From the IMG/VR virus record IMGVR_UViG_3300044640_001957, positions 1-34,398 of that record: DNA of 34,398 bases; one strand, 5' to 3'. How positions within the stretch are numbered: position 1 is the stretch's first letter; each line of letters opens with the position of its first letter. This stretch comes from a virus. Of the stretch, positions 22,634-30,477 are shown one piece after another. The translations under genes and the position numbers were made by a program. The notes beneath the pieces were generated by a model. It searched no databases. It was not told the DNA's origin and worked only from the letters and a program-made list of their open reading frames with translations.

Positions 22634-24328
22634 ATGGACAATAACGCAGCCAACTCACTTTACGACCTTCTGGTCACACGCAACCTCGAACCTGAGCTCT
22701 TGGATTCTGCTGGAAAATCAGTAATGGATCCCAGCAAAGCTGACATGTTCAGTTTTAACTGGAAAACAGATTCGCATGATTACGGAACAGTGGTTATCTT
22801 GATTGACGATCACAGCAACATGGAGGTGTATTTTGGGGACAATATTGGTCGTACCATGGAAGGCGATGACAAAAGTGAATGGTATCAGTTTCTAGAACAA
22901 CTCAAAACATTTTCCACACGCAATCTACTAACGTTTCAACTCAACAATATCAATAGATTAAAATATACCATGCAAGGGATATCTGCTATCAAGGAGGGAT
23001 TGTTTGAGGGCTACTATGGAAAAAAACGCATAAGCTACAGTGATCAACCACAACAAACTCGATTGATGATCAAACACAATCGAGACTTGGGTGAGGGTGA
23101 GGCCAGATATCGTGCCATTGAAAGTTTATTTGTAGAAACAGCCGACGGCGAACGATTCAAATTACCATTCCGTAACCTACTTGGTGGACGTATCATGGCT
23201 CGACACGTGTCCGAGGGCGGAACGCCATATGATGCATTTGGTCAGCACATTGCAGAGATAGTTGAAGAAATGGGCACATTGGGTAGATTTATCCGTGCCG
23301 CAAGGACAAAAAAGTTTTCTGGCGATACTTCTAGCTTGGTAGAAGCAGCAGTTCGACATTATAGCGATCTTAAAGCCAAGGCCAAACGCATGATTGGACA
23401 GCGCGGATATCAATTAGAGCGTGAATCCTACGACCCTAGCGAACTGACTGATAGCAATGTTGCAGCCGATGCCATACGTGACATGTTTATTGAACAGAGT
23501 ATTGACCACAGAATTGAAGAAGCTTTGCCCATACTAGCAAAACTAGCACCAAACACAAAGGAAGATAGCATGAAAGAAGTAGATGAATTTGAATCCTGGA
23601 CCAACAAGGTCATGGAAGGAACTTGGGCACTACCTGAAACCCCAGAAGCAGAAGCCAAGTTAAAAGAGCTAATGAGTAAACCACTGATAGTGGGGCCTGA
23701 CGCAACCAACGCTACAGAACAACTGTATGATCTTGTTGGCGACGACGAATTGTTTGATCGATTAAACGACTTGGCAGATCAAGACCCCAACGCCAACTGT
23801 TGGGATGATCCGGCTATTGTTGATCGACTAGGCGAGCTTGGCATTGATATCACACCCACCGCGGGATCAACTGCTGGCGATCAAGGTGTAACAGAAGGCT
23901 CCGGATACGATGGATCAGAGCCATTGGATCTCAGCAAGAATCCTTCCGTAAACGATGTGTTCAAACGTGCCTTGTATATCTATGATTACGAAGGTTACGG
24001 CAACGACATGGACTACAGTGAAGATGATGCTATTGACCAGTATGTTGCACAAAGGTTTGGTCAGGATGTATTAGATCAATTGACCAATGCAAGAAATCAA
24101 CAATATTTTGGTAGAGACGATGGTCGTGGTGGCCCACGCGGCAGCAATCTAGGACAGCCAAGCCAACCAGGTGGTAACTTCCGCACAACCAAGGCTGGTG
24201 TAATGAACAAGCAAGATGCTAAGACCATAAAAAGTCGTGTAGCTGACAGATTAGGACGTCACCCTGAACCAAACCTACCAGAAGCAGAAGACGACATTGT
24301 TCGGACAAAATACCACAGAAGACCTTGA
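22634..24328 (+). CDS. Large protein downstream of terminase, function unknown
   Basis: A 564-aa protein without a family I can name. The N-terminal ~270 residues look globular ('FSFNWKTDSHDYGTVVILIDDHSNMEVYFGDNIG', 'EWYQFLEQLKTFSTRNLLTFQLNNINRLKY', 'EGEARYRAIESLFVETADGERFKLPFRNLLGGRIMARHV'). I recall similar sequences among structural proteins of T4-like aquatic phages. The middle is acidic and helical, and the C-terminal 150 residues are low complexity (Asp/Gly/Pro-rich, 'GRDDGRGGPRGSNLGQPSQPGG'). It is late-expressed from a core 6 nt before the ATG. Probably virion-associated. Confidence 0.6.
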   Translation: MDNNAANSLYDLLVTRNLEPELLDSAGKSVMDPSKADMFSFNWKTDSHDYGTVVILIDDHSNMEVYFGDNIGRTMEGDDKSEWYQFLEQLKTFSTRNLLTFQLNNINRLKYTMQGISAIKEGLFEGYYGKKRISYSDQPQQTRLMIKHNRDLGEGEARYRAIESLFVETADGERFKLPFRNLLGGRIMARHVSEGGTPYDAFGQHIAEIVEEMGTLGRFIRAARTKKFSGDTSSLVEAAVRHYSDLKAKAKRMIGQRGYQLERESYDPSELTDSNVAADAIRDMFIEQSIDHRIEEALPILAKLAPNTKEDSMKEVDEFESWTNKVMEGTWALPETPEAEAKLKELMSKPLIVGPDATNATEQLYDLVGDDELFDRLNDLADQDPNANCWDDPAIVDRLGELGIDITPTAGSTAGDQGVTEGSGYDGSEPLDLSKNPSVNDVFKRALYIYDYEGYGNDMDYSEDDAIDQYVAQRFGQDVLDQLTNARNQQYFGRDDGRGGPRGSNLGQPSQPGGNFRTTKAGVMNKQDAKTIKSRVADRLGRHPEPNLPEAEDDIVRTKYHRRP

Positions 24329-24331
24329 TAC

Positions 24332-24359
24332 TGACGGAGTCATGATGACCAAACCGTCA
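24332..24359 (+). other. Nested inverted repeat after the preceding gene
   Basis: Outer arms TGACGG (24332-24337) and CCGTCA (24354-24359) enclose inner arms GTCA (24339-24342) and TGAC (24346-24349) with a TGA loop. It starts 4 nt after the stop and has no U-tract, so it may stabilise or process the mRNA 3' end rather than terminate. Confidence 0.4.
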
Positions 24360-24398
24360 AACATGAGCAGTTGACCTAGAATCAACTTCTGATAAAAT

Positions 24399-24420
24399 AA
24401 GGCAGATTTTTCTGCCTTTT
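24399..24420 (+). terminator. Intrinsic terminator upstream of gp32
   Basis: AAGGCAGA (24399-24406), TTTT loop, TCTGCCTT (24411-24418), then TT. The perfect 8-bp stem ends the late terminase operon before the gp32 promoter. Confidence 0.75.
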
Positions 24421-24424
24421 CCTT

Positions 24425-24452
24425 TGACTTGCTAAATAGAAGCGTGTACAAT
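24425..24452 (+). promoter_or_regulatory. Sigma-70-like promoter for gp32, enclosing a late-type core
   Basis: TTGACT (24425-24430), 16-nt spacer, TACAAT (24447-24452). The spacer contains GCTAAATA (24431-24438), a late-type core, so early and late transcripts could start within about 15 nt of each other. Confidence 0.65.
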
Positions 24453-24467
24453 ACAACTTGTATGCAC

Positions 24468-24514
24468 AGGCAACTTACATCTAATTTTAGATAGGCATAT
24501 ACATAGGCAACTTA
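24468..24514 (+). promoter_or_regulatory. Direct repeats in the gp32 leader, candidate operator
   Basis: AGGCAACTTA occurs at 24468-24477 and again at 24505-24514, with a partial AGGCA at 24493. T4 gp32 represses its own translation by binding its mRNA leader. These repeats, in a ~70-nt leader ending at the AAGGAG site, would suit a comparable control. Confidence 0.35.
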
Positions 24515-24529
24515 TTAAGGAGAAAAACT

Positions 24530-25513
24530 ATGGCAACTTTAGCAGACATTCGCGCACGACTACAGGCAGCAGAAGGCAACAAAGGCGGACAAGGTTCGCA
24601 AGGTGGAGGTGATAAATCAATTTACCCTCACTGGAACATGGACGAAGGCCAATCGGCCACACTACGCTTCCTCCCCGACGGCAATACAAAAAATACATTT
24701 TTCTGGGCAGAACGTGCCATGATTCGATTGCCATTCAATGGCATCAAGGGAGAAATGGATTCCAAGCAAGTTATGGTACAAGTACCTTGCGTTGAAATGT
24801 GGGGAGACGCCTGCCCAATTCTGGCAGAAGTGCGCACCTGGTTCAAGGACAAGAGCCTTGAAGAAATGGGTCGCAAATACTGGAAGAAACGTTCATATAT
24901 CTTCCAAGGGTTTGTTCGTGAAAACCCAATTGGTGACGACAAGACACCAGAGAATCCAATTCGACGCTTTATCATTGGACCCCAGTTGTTTACCTTGATC
25001 AAAGGTGCACTCATGGATCCTGAGTTGGAAGAATTGCCAACTGATTTACAACGTGGTCTAGACTTCCGTATCACTAAAACAAGCAAGGGTGGCTTTGCTG
25101 ACTACAACTCAAGCAAGTGGGCTCGTAAAGAATCTGCCTTGACTGAAGCTGAACAGGCTGCTGTGGAAACACATGGTTTGTTTGATCTCAGTACATTCTT
25201 GCCCAAGAAGCCAACCGATGTTGAGTTGCGTGTGATGAAAGAGATGTTTGAAGCATCAGTAGATGGTCAACCATACGACACAGAACGTTGGGGGCAGTAC
25301 TTCCGCCCTGCAGGCGTTAATGCTCCAGCCGGTAGCACTGCTGACAGCAACAGTGATTCACAGCCTGCCAAGGCAGCACCAGCACCGGCACCAGCATCTG
25401 GTTTTGATGACGAAGATGACACTCCAATGGCATCGGCTCCGGTCAGCGCAGCCAAGCCTACACAAAAAGCCGAAGACATCCTGGCTATGATTCGTAGCCG
25501 TCAAAAGCAGTAA
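24530..25513 (+). CDS. 32: Single-stranded DNA-binding protein (gp32-like)
   Basis: A 327-aa protein resembling T4 gp32 (301 aa), which coats ssDNA in replication and recombination. A basic, Gly-rich N-terminal arm (1-30) would give cooperativity. The core has 'YPHWNMDEGQSATLRFLPDG', 'FFWAERAMIRLPFNG' and a Cys-bearing segment 'VPCVEMWGDACPI' (C87, C95) in place of the T4 zinc site. 'YIFQGFVRENPIGDDKTPENPIRRFIIGPQLF' follows, and an acidic, Ala/Pro-rich tail (FDDEDDTPMAS) would bind partners. The start has a strong AAGGAG. The own-promoter, terminator and leader-repeat arrangement makes it an independent unit just before uvsX. Confidence 0.9.
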   Translation: MATLADIRARLQAAEGNKGGQGSQGGGDKSIYPHWNMDEGQSATLRFLPDGNTKNTFFWAERAMIRLPFNGIKGEMDSKQVMVQVPCVEMWGDACPILAEVRTWFKDKSLEEMGRKYWKKRSYIFQGFVRENPIGDDKTPENPIRRFIIGPQLFTLIKGALMDPELEELPTDLQRGLDFRITKTSKGGFADYNSSKWARKESALTEAEQAAVETHGLFDLSTFLPKKPTDVELRVMKEMFEASVDGQPYDTERWGQYFRPAGVNAPAGSTADSNSDSQPAKAAPAPAPASGFDDEDDTPMASAPVSAAKPTQKAEDILAMIRSRQKQ

Positions 25514-25521
25514 TCTGCACT

Positions 25522-25548
25522 AGAGAGAGCTGAATCAGCTCTCTCTTT
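25522..25548 (+). terminator. Intrinsic terminator or attenuator between gp32 and uvsX
   Basis: AGAGAGAGCTGA (25522-25533) pairs with TCAGCTCTCTCT (25535-25546), followed by TT. The stem is long and the U-tract short. No separate promoter is evident before uvsX at 25569, so partial read-through is implied. Confidence 0.65.
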
Positions 25549-25568
25549 ATCATCTTCAAGGAACAAGT

Positions 25569-26624
25569 ATGGGAAAACCATTTGACGTAAGTAAATTTCG
25601 TAAGGAAATTACAAAAAGTATCGAAGGCCTTAGTATTGGCTTTAATGATCCGACAGACTGGATCTCCACGGGCAACTTTGCCTTAAACTATTTGATCAGC
25701 GGCGACTTTAACCGTGGCATTCCTTTGGGCAAAGTCACTGTGTTTGCTGGTGACTCGGGTGCAGGCAAAAGCTACATCTGTTCAGGCAACATTGTTAAAC
25801 ACGCACAAGAACAAGGTATCTTTGTGGTGTTGATTGACAGTGAAAACGCACTGGATGAAGACTGGCTCAAAGCACTTGGGGTTGACACAGGTCCAGACAA
25901 ACTTCTTAAACTCAGTATGGCCATGATTGATGACGTTGCTAAAACAATTTCAACATTTATGAGTGACTACAAAGCACTGGCAGACGGCGAGCGTCCCAAG
26001 GTATTGTTTGTGATTGACAGCCTGGGTATGTTGTTGACTCCCACAGACGTCAACCAGTTTGAAGCAGGCGAAATGAAGGGTGACTTGGGTCGCAAGCCCA
26101 AAGCACTTACCGCTTTGGTGCGTAACTGTGTGAACATGTTTGGTAGCTATAACGTGGGCTTGGTATGTACCAACCACACATACGCAAGTCAGGACATGTT
26201 TGATCCTGATGACAAGATCTCCGGTGGTCAAGGTTTCATCTACGCCAGCAGTATCGTGGTAGCAATGAAAAAGATGAAGCTCAAAGAAGACGAGGACGGC
26301 AACAAAGTCTCTGAAGTCAACGGTATCCGTGCAGGCTGTAAAGTTATGAAAACACGCTATGCCAAGCCTTTTGAAGGCGTTCAGGTCAAGATTCCTTACA
26401 CTACGGGTATGAGTCCTTACTCGGGATTGACAGACTTGATTGAGAAAAAAGGCCTGCTCAAGAAAGAAGGCAATAGCCTAGTGTTCACATCAAGCCAAGG
26501 CGAAATCATCAAGAAGTTCCGCAAAGGTTGGGAACGCAATGATGATGCTTGCCTGGATACTGTAATGAGCGATTTTGGAAATCAGAAGGAAGAGGTAAGT
26601 ATCGTGGAGGAGGACGCTGAATGA
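25569..26624 (+). CDS. uvsX: RecA-like recombinase (UvsX)
   Basis: A 351-aa strand-exchange protein; T4 UvsX is about 390 aa. Walker A is GDSGAGKS (61-68), Walker B-like strand 'VLFVIDSLGMLL' near 145-156, and the acidic residue expected near 'VVLIDSENALDEDW'. The RecA-family 'VGLVCTNHTYAS' and 'ISGGQGFIYASSIVVAMKK' follow. It polymerises on gp32-coated ssDNA with UvsY help for recombination-dependent replication and repair. AAGGA fixes the start. The stop overlaps the next gene (ATGA). The gp32-uvsX-uvsY order puts the three partners in one unit. Confidence 0.93.
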   Translation: MGKPFDVSKFRKEITKSIEGLSIGFNDPTDWISTGNFALNYLISGDFNRGIPLGKVTVFAGDSGAGKSYICSGNIVKHAQEQGIFVVLIDSENALDEDWLKALGVDTGPDKLLKLSMAMIDDVAKTISTFMSDYKALADGERPKVLFVIDSLGMLLTPTDVNQFEAGEMKGDLGRKPKALTALVRNCVNMFGSYNVGLVCTNHTYASQDMFDPDDKISGGQGFIYASSIVVAMKKMKLKEDEDGNKVSEVNGIRAGCKVMKTRYAKPFEGVQVKIPYTTGMSPYSGLTDLIEKKGLLKKEGNSLVFTSSQGEIIKKFRKGWERNDDACLDTVMSDFGNQKEEVSIVEEDAE

Positions 26625-26884
26625 GCGAACGTGTAACTAGTGAAATTTGGGGCGAACTAAAACGGTATATCAATACTGTGGATCGCGCAGAGGCAGCAGA
26701 CACTGTGGTTCAAATCCTAATGGAGAACGACAGTGACGCTGATGGCATTCGTGATGCCTTTAAAGGCGATAGCGACATCAAACGTGCCTTGGCTTCATAT
26801 CTCGACAATGGTGAAGACCTTGATGAAGAGGATGACGAAGACATAGATGAAGACTACGACGAAAACGAAGACTGGGAAAACTAA
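26621..26884 (+). CDS. Small acidic protein between uvsX and uvsY
   Basis: An 87-aa protein of unknown function. The first 60 residues look helical ('EIWGELKRYINTVDRAEAADTVVQILMEND', 'IRDAFKGDSDIKRALASYLDNG'). The last 25 are almost all Asp/Glu (EDLDEEDDEDIDEDYDENED). It is coupled on both sides: its ATG overlaps the uvsX stop (ATGA) and its TAA shares a base with the uvsY ATG (TAATG). An acidic tail of this kind could bind UvsX, UvsY or gp32 or mimic DNA; that is inference. Confidence 0.72.
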   Translation: MSERVTSEIWGELKRYINTVDRAEAADTVVQILMENDSDADGIRDAFKGDSDIKRALASYLDNGEDLDEEDDEDIDEDYDENEDWEN

Positions 26885-27336
26885 TGTGGTATAGCCGTGT
26901 GGTTGCTGACCTTGGGACGATACCAGACTTTATCTCACATTACGAAAAAGAACTATTGTCTGCCAAATCCGAATGCCGTATTTCCGGTGTGGTTGAACGC
27001 AACATCACAGCATTACCTGGTATTACCGAACATAGATTTAACCAGTTACAGGAGATTGAGGCAGTACTCAATCTCCTAAACATACAACTACGCAAAATCC
27101 GTCGACGCCATTTTCAAAAGTACTTAGAAAATTATGCACGAGCACTCACTGCTCGTGACGCCGAAAAGTACGTGGATGGTGAGGATGAGGTTATCGACTT
27201 TGAAACTATCATCAACGAAGTGGCACTGTTGCGTAACAAATGGTTGGGAATCATGAAAGGTCTTGATACCAAGCAATGGCAAATGGGGCATGTGGTTCGA
27301 CTACGCACAGCCGGCATGGAAGACATTCAAGTTTAA
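26884..27336 (+). CDS. uvsY: Recombination mediator (UvsY-like)
   Basis: A 150-aa helical, basic protein close in size to T4 UvsY (137 aa), which loads UvsX on gp32-coated ssDNA. The C-terminal part, 'VALLRNKWLGIMKGLDTKQWQMGHVVRLRTAGMEDIQV', parallels the UvsY C-terminal 'LQYWGILLD...GFAIKHIQDMRAF' pattern, and a basic 'LRKIRRRHFQKYLENYARAL' lies in the middle. Position directly after uvsX strengthens the call. The ATG shares one base with the previous stop. It is followed by a perfect 13-bp hairpin located in the convergent gene. Confidence 0.78.
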   Translation: MWYSRVVADLGTIPDFISHYEKELLSAKSECRISGVVERNITALPGITEHRFNQLQEIEAVLNLLNIQLRKIRRRHFQKYLENYARALTARDAEKYVDGEDEVIDFETIINEVALLRNKWLGIMKGLDTKQWQMGHVVRLRTAGMEDIQV

Positions 27337-28172
27337 TCGTTGATCTCGGACAAGTAAATTGCCACTGGTTCTCCAGTGGCAATTTCGTGAGTAGTCCATT
27401 CAGTCCAAGCCAAATCATTAATCCATTGTGTTCGATCAGGTCTTGCTGGATTGTCAAGATTATCAAAGCTGGTATTGGCCACCGACACTGCAATACTAGA
27501 AGGCCCAACAAAGGCTGGTACTCCGTTAAGCACTGCATTAATACCGGGATTGCTATTCCAGTTAACAACTGCCCAGGCATTGCGCAGTGACTGATCAAAG
27601 TCAAACGTGTCGTATGTGTTGGCAATTTTTGTTGGTAATTGCTCTGAACATCCACTGGGAATAGTCACAGCACGAAATCTAGGATGCTTTCTGATCACAA
27701 TGGGTCGATCAGTGTGTTGTTGTATTTCATCCACCACAGTGTTTAGCCAAGATTGCATCTGTGGTTGTCCGTGCCACTGATTGCTTTCTGGCCTCTGCAA
27801 CGCAATCAACACATGCTCTCCTGAGTTGGTCCAGGGCAAGGAGTTTATGCCCAACTGTTGACTACGACTAGAGCTGTTGCCACTGAGTACAATGCGATTA
27901 ACACCATTTGGCAATATTTTCCAGGTATGTCCACGGTTTATTGCCCCAACTTCAAGTACCACAACTGGTCGATTGCTATTGCGATACAATTGCCATACTG
28001 GGAGATTTTGTTGCATGGTGCCAGCCCAGAGTTGACTCCATATCACAGCAACATCTGCAGAGTTGTCGTGATGTGTAACTGTGTGCCCAAGTCTAGTTAA
28101 TCCTTGCTCAAATGCGGCAAACACAGGTGCACTATTACCAGCACCAAAATTATTATAAATGGAGAATTTCAT
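27333..28172 (-). CDS. KpsC/LipB-like polysaccharide transferase, paralogue A
   Basis: A 279-aa protein with the look of capsule-polysaccharide (KpsC/LipB, Kdo-transferase-type) GT-B enzymes. Evidence: RPIVIRKHPR at 156-165, and AVVNWNSNPGINAVLNGVP at 201-219, the usual 'guarantee-asparagine, small residues, fixed gene' loop of the nucleotide-sugar site. The N-terminal domain has 'SIYNNFGAGNSAPVFAAFEQGLTRLGHTV'. It is a clear paralogue of the product of 30413-31354, sharing 'QSW...RPI..R.HP', 'AWAVVN.NS.P...A...G.P.F' and the following 'ANT.F' segment. No Shine-Dalgarno precedes the ATG. A possible sigma-70-type promoter (TATAAT at 28194-28189) lies just upstream. Confidence 0.65.
   Translation of the reverse strand: MKFSIYNNFGAGNSAPVFAAFEQGLTRLGHTVTHHDNSADVAVIWSQLWAGTMQQNLPVWQLYRNSNRPVVVLEVGAINRGHTWKILPNGVNRIVLSGNSSSRSQQLGINSLPWTNSGEHVLIALQRPESNQWHGQPQMQSWLNTVVDEIQQHTDRPIVIRKHPRFRAVTIPSGCSEQLPTKIANTYDTFDFDQSLRNAWAVVNWNSNPGINAVLNGVPAFVGPSSIAVSVANTSFDNLDNPARPDRTQWINDLAWTEWTTHEIATGEPVAIYLSEIND
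27356..27385. terminator. Perfect 13-bp bidirectional hairpin inside the convergent gene
   Basis: AAATTGCCACTGG (27356-27368), TTCT loop, CCAGTGGCAATTT (27373-27385). It follows the uvsY stop by 19 nt and would terminate the gp32-uvsX-uvsY transcript, while also encoding ATGEPVAIY near the C-terminus of the minus-strand transferase. Confidence 0.7.
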
Positions 28173-28176
28173 TGTG

Positions 28177-28184
28177 TGTAAATA
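28177..28184 (+). promoter_or_regulatory. Late-type promoter core TGTAAATA
   Basis: Six of eight match to TATAAATA, 26 nt before the ATG at 28211, with AGG at 28201 serving as a weak ribosome site. Confidence 0.5.
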
Positions 28185-28188
28185 CTTT

Positions 28189-28219
28189 ATTATACTTAAC
28201 AGGCAAACGCATGAGTCAA
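28189..28219 (-). promoter_or_regulatory. Possible sigma-70-like promoter for paralogue A
   Basis: On the minus strand: TTGACT (28219-28214), 19-nt spacer, perfect TATAAT (28194-28189). The spacer is 2 nt longer than ideal and the -35 lies in the divergent gene. A late-type core for that gene sits between. Confidence 0.4.
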
Positions 28220-29023
28220 CATAAATTTTCAGTTGTTACCACTTTCAATCATAAAGGATATCTAGACTACGGTCAGCGCATGATTGAAACATTTTTAAAC
28301 ACATGGCCATCGGATGTAAACATGTTGGCCTATGCTGAAAATTGTGTTGTAACACAGCATGCGCCAAACCTGGCGGTAATTGATCTAGAAAAAGCCAGTC
28401 CGGAACTGTGTGCATTCAAACAAAAGTGGCAACATGTTCCCATGGCCAACGGTGATGTATCAACAGACCCAGTACGTTCAAAACGACGAGATGCTGGCAA
28501 AGGATTTAAATGGGATGCGGTGAGATTTGCACACAAGGTATATGCAATTTTTGCGGCAGCTCAGTGTTGCAAAAGTGACTGGTTAATATGGATGGATGCC
28601 GACATGGTATGCCACTCAGAGATCACTACTGAGTATCTCAATCGAATGATCAGCAACGATTATGATCTGTGCTTTCTGGGACGAACTGGCAAGTACACCG
28701 AATGTGGATTATATGCAATCAATATTGGGTCAAGCACAGGCCGTCGGTTCTTGGCAAAGTTCCAAGCACTGTATGACCAAGGAGATATATTTGCTCTTGA
28801 CGAATGGCATGATAGTTTTGTATTTGACCATGTGCGTTCCTTGGTGTCAGTGCGGGAACTCAACTGGAGTGAAGGTATTGTGCAGGGTGAAGGCCATCCC
28901 TTGATCAACACTTCCTGGGGAGCATACCTAGATCACCTCAAAGGTGATAGAAAACAACTGGGCCACAGTAAACCCAAGGATTTAAAAGTTACCCGGACTG
29001 AGCAGTATTGGCAGAGCGTTTGA
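28211..29023 (+). CDS. GT-A-type glycosyltransferase with DAD motif
   Basis: A 270-aa protein. MSQHKFSVVTTFNHKGYLDYG opens a nucleotide-binding fold, and 'DWLIWMDADMVCHSEI' holds the metal-binding DAD (129-131) after a helix 'YAIFAAAQCC'. 'LCFLGRTGKYTECGLYAINIG' and 'LDEWHDSFVFDHVR' complete the acceptor-side pattern. I chose the ATG at 28211, which follows AACAGG. An in-frame extension to 28112 would overlap the divergent gene and lacks the motif order. Sugar donor and acceptor are unknown. The 3' end overlaps the convergent GT25 gene by 35 nt. Confidence 0.75.
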   Translation: MSQHKFSVVTTFNHKGYLDYGQRMIETFLNTWPSDVNMLAYAENCVVTQHAPNLAVIDLEKASPELCAFKQKWQHVPMANGDVSTDPVRSKRRDAGKGFKWDAVRFAHKVYAIFAAAQCCKSDWLIWMDADMVCHSEITTEYLNRMISNDYDLCFLGRTGKYTECGLYAINIGSSTGRRFLAKFQALYDQGDIFALDEWHDSFVFDHVRSLVSVRELNWSEGIVQGEGHPLINTSWGAYLDHLKGDRKQLGHSKPKDLKVTRTEQYWQSV

Positions 29024-29696
29024 GCATTTTATGCCACATGCTGGTTTTGGTAAGACTTTTTTTGCCATCGACGTCAATGGCAGCTCTACCCATTAGATAA
29101 TTGTGACATTGCAGTTCTACCACAGTAGCATTCATGGCATTGTCGGCGGGCAAATAATAGCGTGAATATTGAGTGACCAATTTGGTTGCGCCAGCAGGCG
29201 TGAGTCCGTAGCCCACAGCACCCGGCATGACTTTTCCCTTGAAACCAACAGCCGCTGGATCACCACTAGGAGAGTATAATTTTTCAGAATAAAATTCATG
29301 TGTGTGCACACTCTTGCCAGTTGCAACTAACAATACATCAGTCCACTCAACTGGTTCAAACCCACGCTCAAATATAACATCATCTTCAAAAATTAATATA
29401 TTTGTATCAAGATCAACACAGTGTTGCCACAACCTGTAGTGGCTATGGAAACAGCCCATTACCCCTGGACGCGAACATGATTTGATGTAATCAGCATCAA
29501 TTGGATTTCCTTTAAAGCTGGTGGGTTGGATTTCGCGTCCAAGTCTCTTGAACAATTCAATGGCATCGTTGCCATATGTGCCTTCCCAGTGTTGCGCATG
29601 AATTCCAAAATCTTCAAGAGCTTGTACTACTCGTTTAGAGCTCTCTGCTGAGCTTGGGATTTGGCTGAGGCCAATGACAAATGCTGGAATGTTCAT
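28989..29696 (-). CDS. Glycosyltransferase family 25 (LPS-type)
   Basis: A 235-aa protein with GT25 signatures: 'FVIGLSQIPSSAESSKRV' at the start, GCFHSHYRLWQ (81-91), the acidic metal site LIFEDDVIFE (101-110), 'GAVGYGLTPAGATKLV' and 'LPADNAM'. GT25 enzymes, such as LgtB/LpsA types, add galactose or glucose to lipooligosaccharide; others act on proteins. A perfect TATAAATA late promoter lies 5 nt before the ATG, so +1 falls on the A of ATG and no ribosome site exists. Convergent with the preceding plus-strand transferase. Confidence 0.85.
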   Translation of the reverse strand: MNIPAFVIGLSQIPSSAESSKRVVQALEDFGIHAQHWEGTYGNDAIELFKRLGREIQPTSFKGNPIDADYIKSCSRPGVMGCFHSHYRLWQHCVDLDTNILIFEDDVIFERGFEPVEWTDVLLVATGKSVHTHEFYSEKLYSPSGDPAAVGFKGKVMPGAVGYGLTPAGATKLVTQYSRYYLPADNAMNATVVELQCHNYLMGRAAIDVDGKKSLTKTSMWHKMLKRSANTAQSG

Positions 29697-29701
29697 GTAG
29701 A

Positions 29702-29709
29702 TATTTATA
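29702..29709 (-). promoter_or_regulatory. Perfect late promoter TATAAATA, leaderless geometry
   Basis: Exact T4 late consensus at 29709-29702. The five following nt (tctac) place the expected +1 at 29696, the first base of the GT25 start codon. Confidence 0.75.
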
Positions 29710-29742
29710 GACTAGACTGCCGGTGTGGTTACTAAGTACAAC

Positions 29743-30477
29743 ATGACATCAAATACATTAGTTACAGTTATGCTACCCACTCGAAACAGAGTGGAATTGG
29801 TCAATCGCAGTGTGCAAACATTGTTAGAGTGTGCCGCTGACCCCACATCAATTGAGATATCAATTGCGTACGATCATGATGATCAGCCCAGTAAAGATTA
29901 TTTTAATTCAACAGCCTGGACAGATTTTATCAACAGGTACGGTGCAAGCACACAGGTGTTTGAAACACCAGCCTGGGGCTATATTGAATTGCACAATTAT
30001 TACAACTTGTTGGCCAGCAAAGCACAGGGCAAATGGCTACTGCTTTGGAATGATGATGCGTTGATGCAAACCAAGTCTTGGGATGTTTGCTTGGCAGAAC
30101 AAAGTGACTTTGTTGGCATGCTACACATGACCACTACGAATTTTGATAAAAAATTAACTTTATTTCCCTTTATCCCACGCACATGGATAGACATATTTGG
30201 GACATTGAGTTTGTGCAACTGCAATGATTCGTGGATACAGGATATTTGTCACGAAGCAGGAGCAGTTAAAGAGTTGCCGGTAAATGTCATACATGATAGG
30301 TTTGACGTTACCGGCAACAACGGCGATGACACATACCAAAATCGCAGATATCAAAAAAAGATCTACAAGTCTGACGCCATGCGACAAACACGGCATGAGT
30401 GGGCCTTGCGTTTTATGGAATACCGGGCAAGTAACGGCGCATGTGAGCCCAGCATTGCCCAGACTGAACCTCGTTAA
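29743..30477 (+). CDS. GT2-like glycosyltransferase
   Basis: A 244-aa GT-A fold protein. 'LVTVMLPTRNRVELVNRSVQTLLE' at the start is typical of family 2, 'ISIAYDHDDQPS' follows, and 'GKWLLLWNDDALMQTKSWD' holds the metal-binding NDD (103-105). The C-terminal half ('VNVIHDRFDVTGNNGDDTYQ') is less typical. The ATG at 29743 is preferred over a GTG at 29725; neither has a clear Shine-Dalgarno. A degenerate late-type core (TAAGTA, 29733-29738) sits 4 nt upstream of the ATG. The gene overlaps the convergent transferase by 65 nt. Confidence 0.75.
   Translation: MTSNTLVTVMLPTRNRVELVNRSVQTLLECAADPTSIEISIAYDHDDQPSKDYFNSTAWTDFINRYGASTQVFETPAWGYIELHNYYNLLASKAQGKWLLLWNDDALMQTKSWDVCLAEQSDFVGMLHMTTTNFDKKLTLFPFIPRTWIDIFGTLSLCNCNDSWIQDICHEAGAVKELPVNVIHDRFDVTGNNGDDTYQNRRYQKKIYKSDAMRQTRHEWALRFMEYRASNGACEPSIAQTEPR

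Noticed and set aside
24371-24398. A second sigma-70-like promoter (TTGACC, 16 nt, TAAAAT) before gp32
   Set aside because: Its expected start lies inside the terminator stem at 24399-24420, so a transcript would have no room to extend before stopping. Probably chance.
28112-28210. N-terminal extension of the 28211 transferase
   Set aside because: The extension overlaps the divergent gene and the late-type core, and the GT motif order begins at the 28211 ATG, which has AGG upstream.
29023-29062. A terminator after the 28211 transferase (AGCAT/ATGCT then a T-run at 29057)
   Set aside because: The stem is only 5 bp with a 10-nt loop and the T-run is too far from it.
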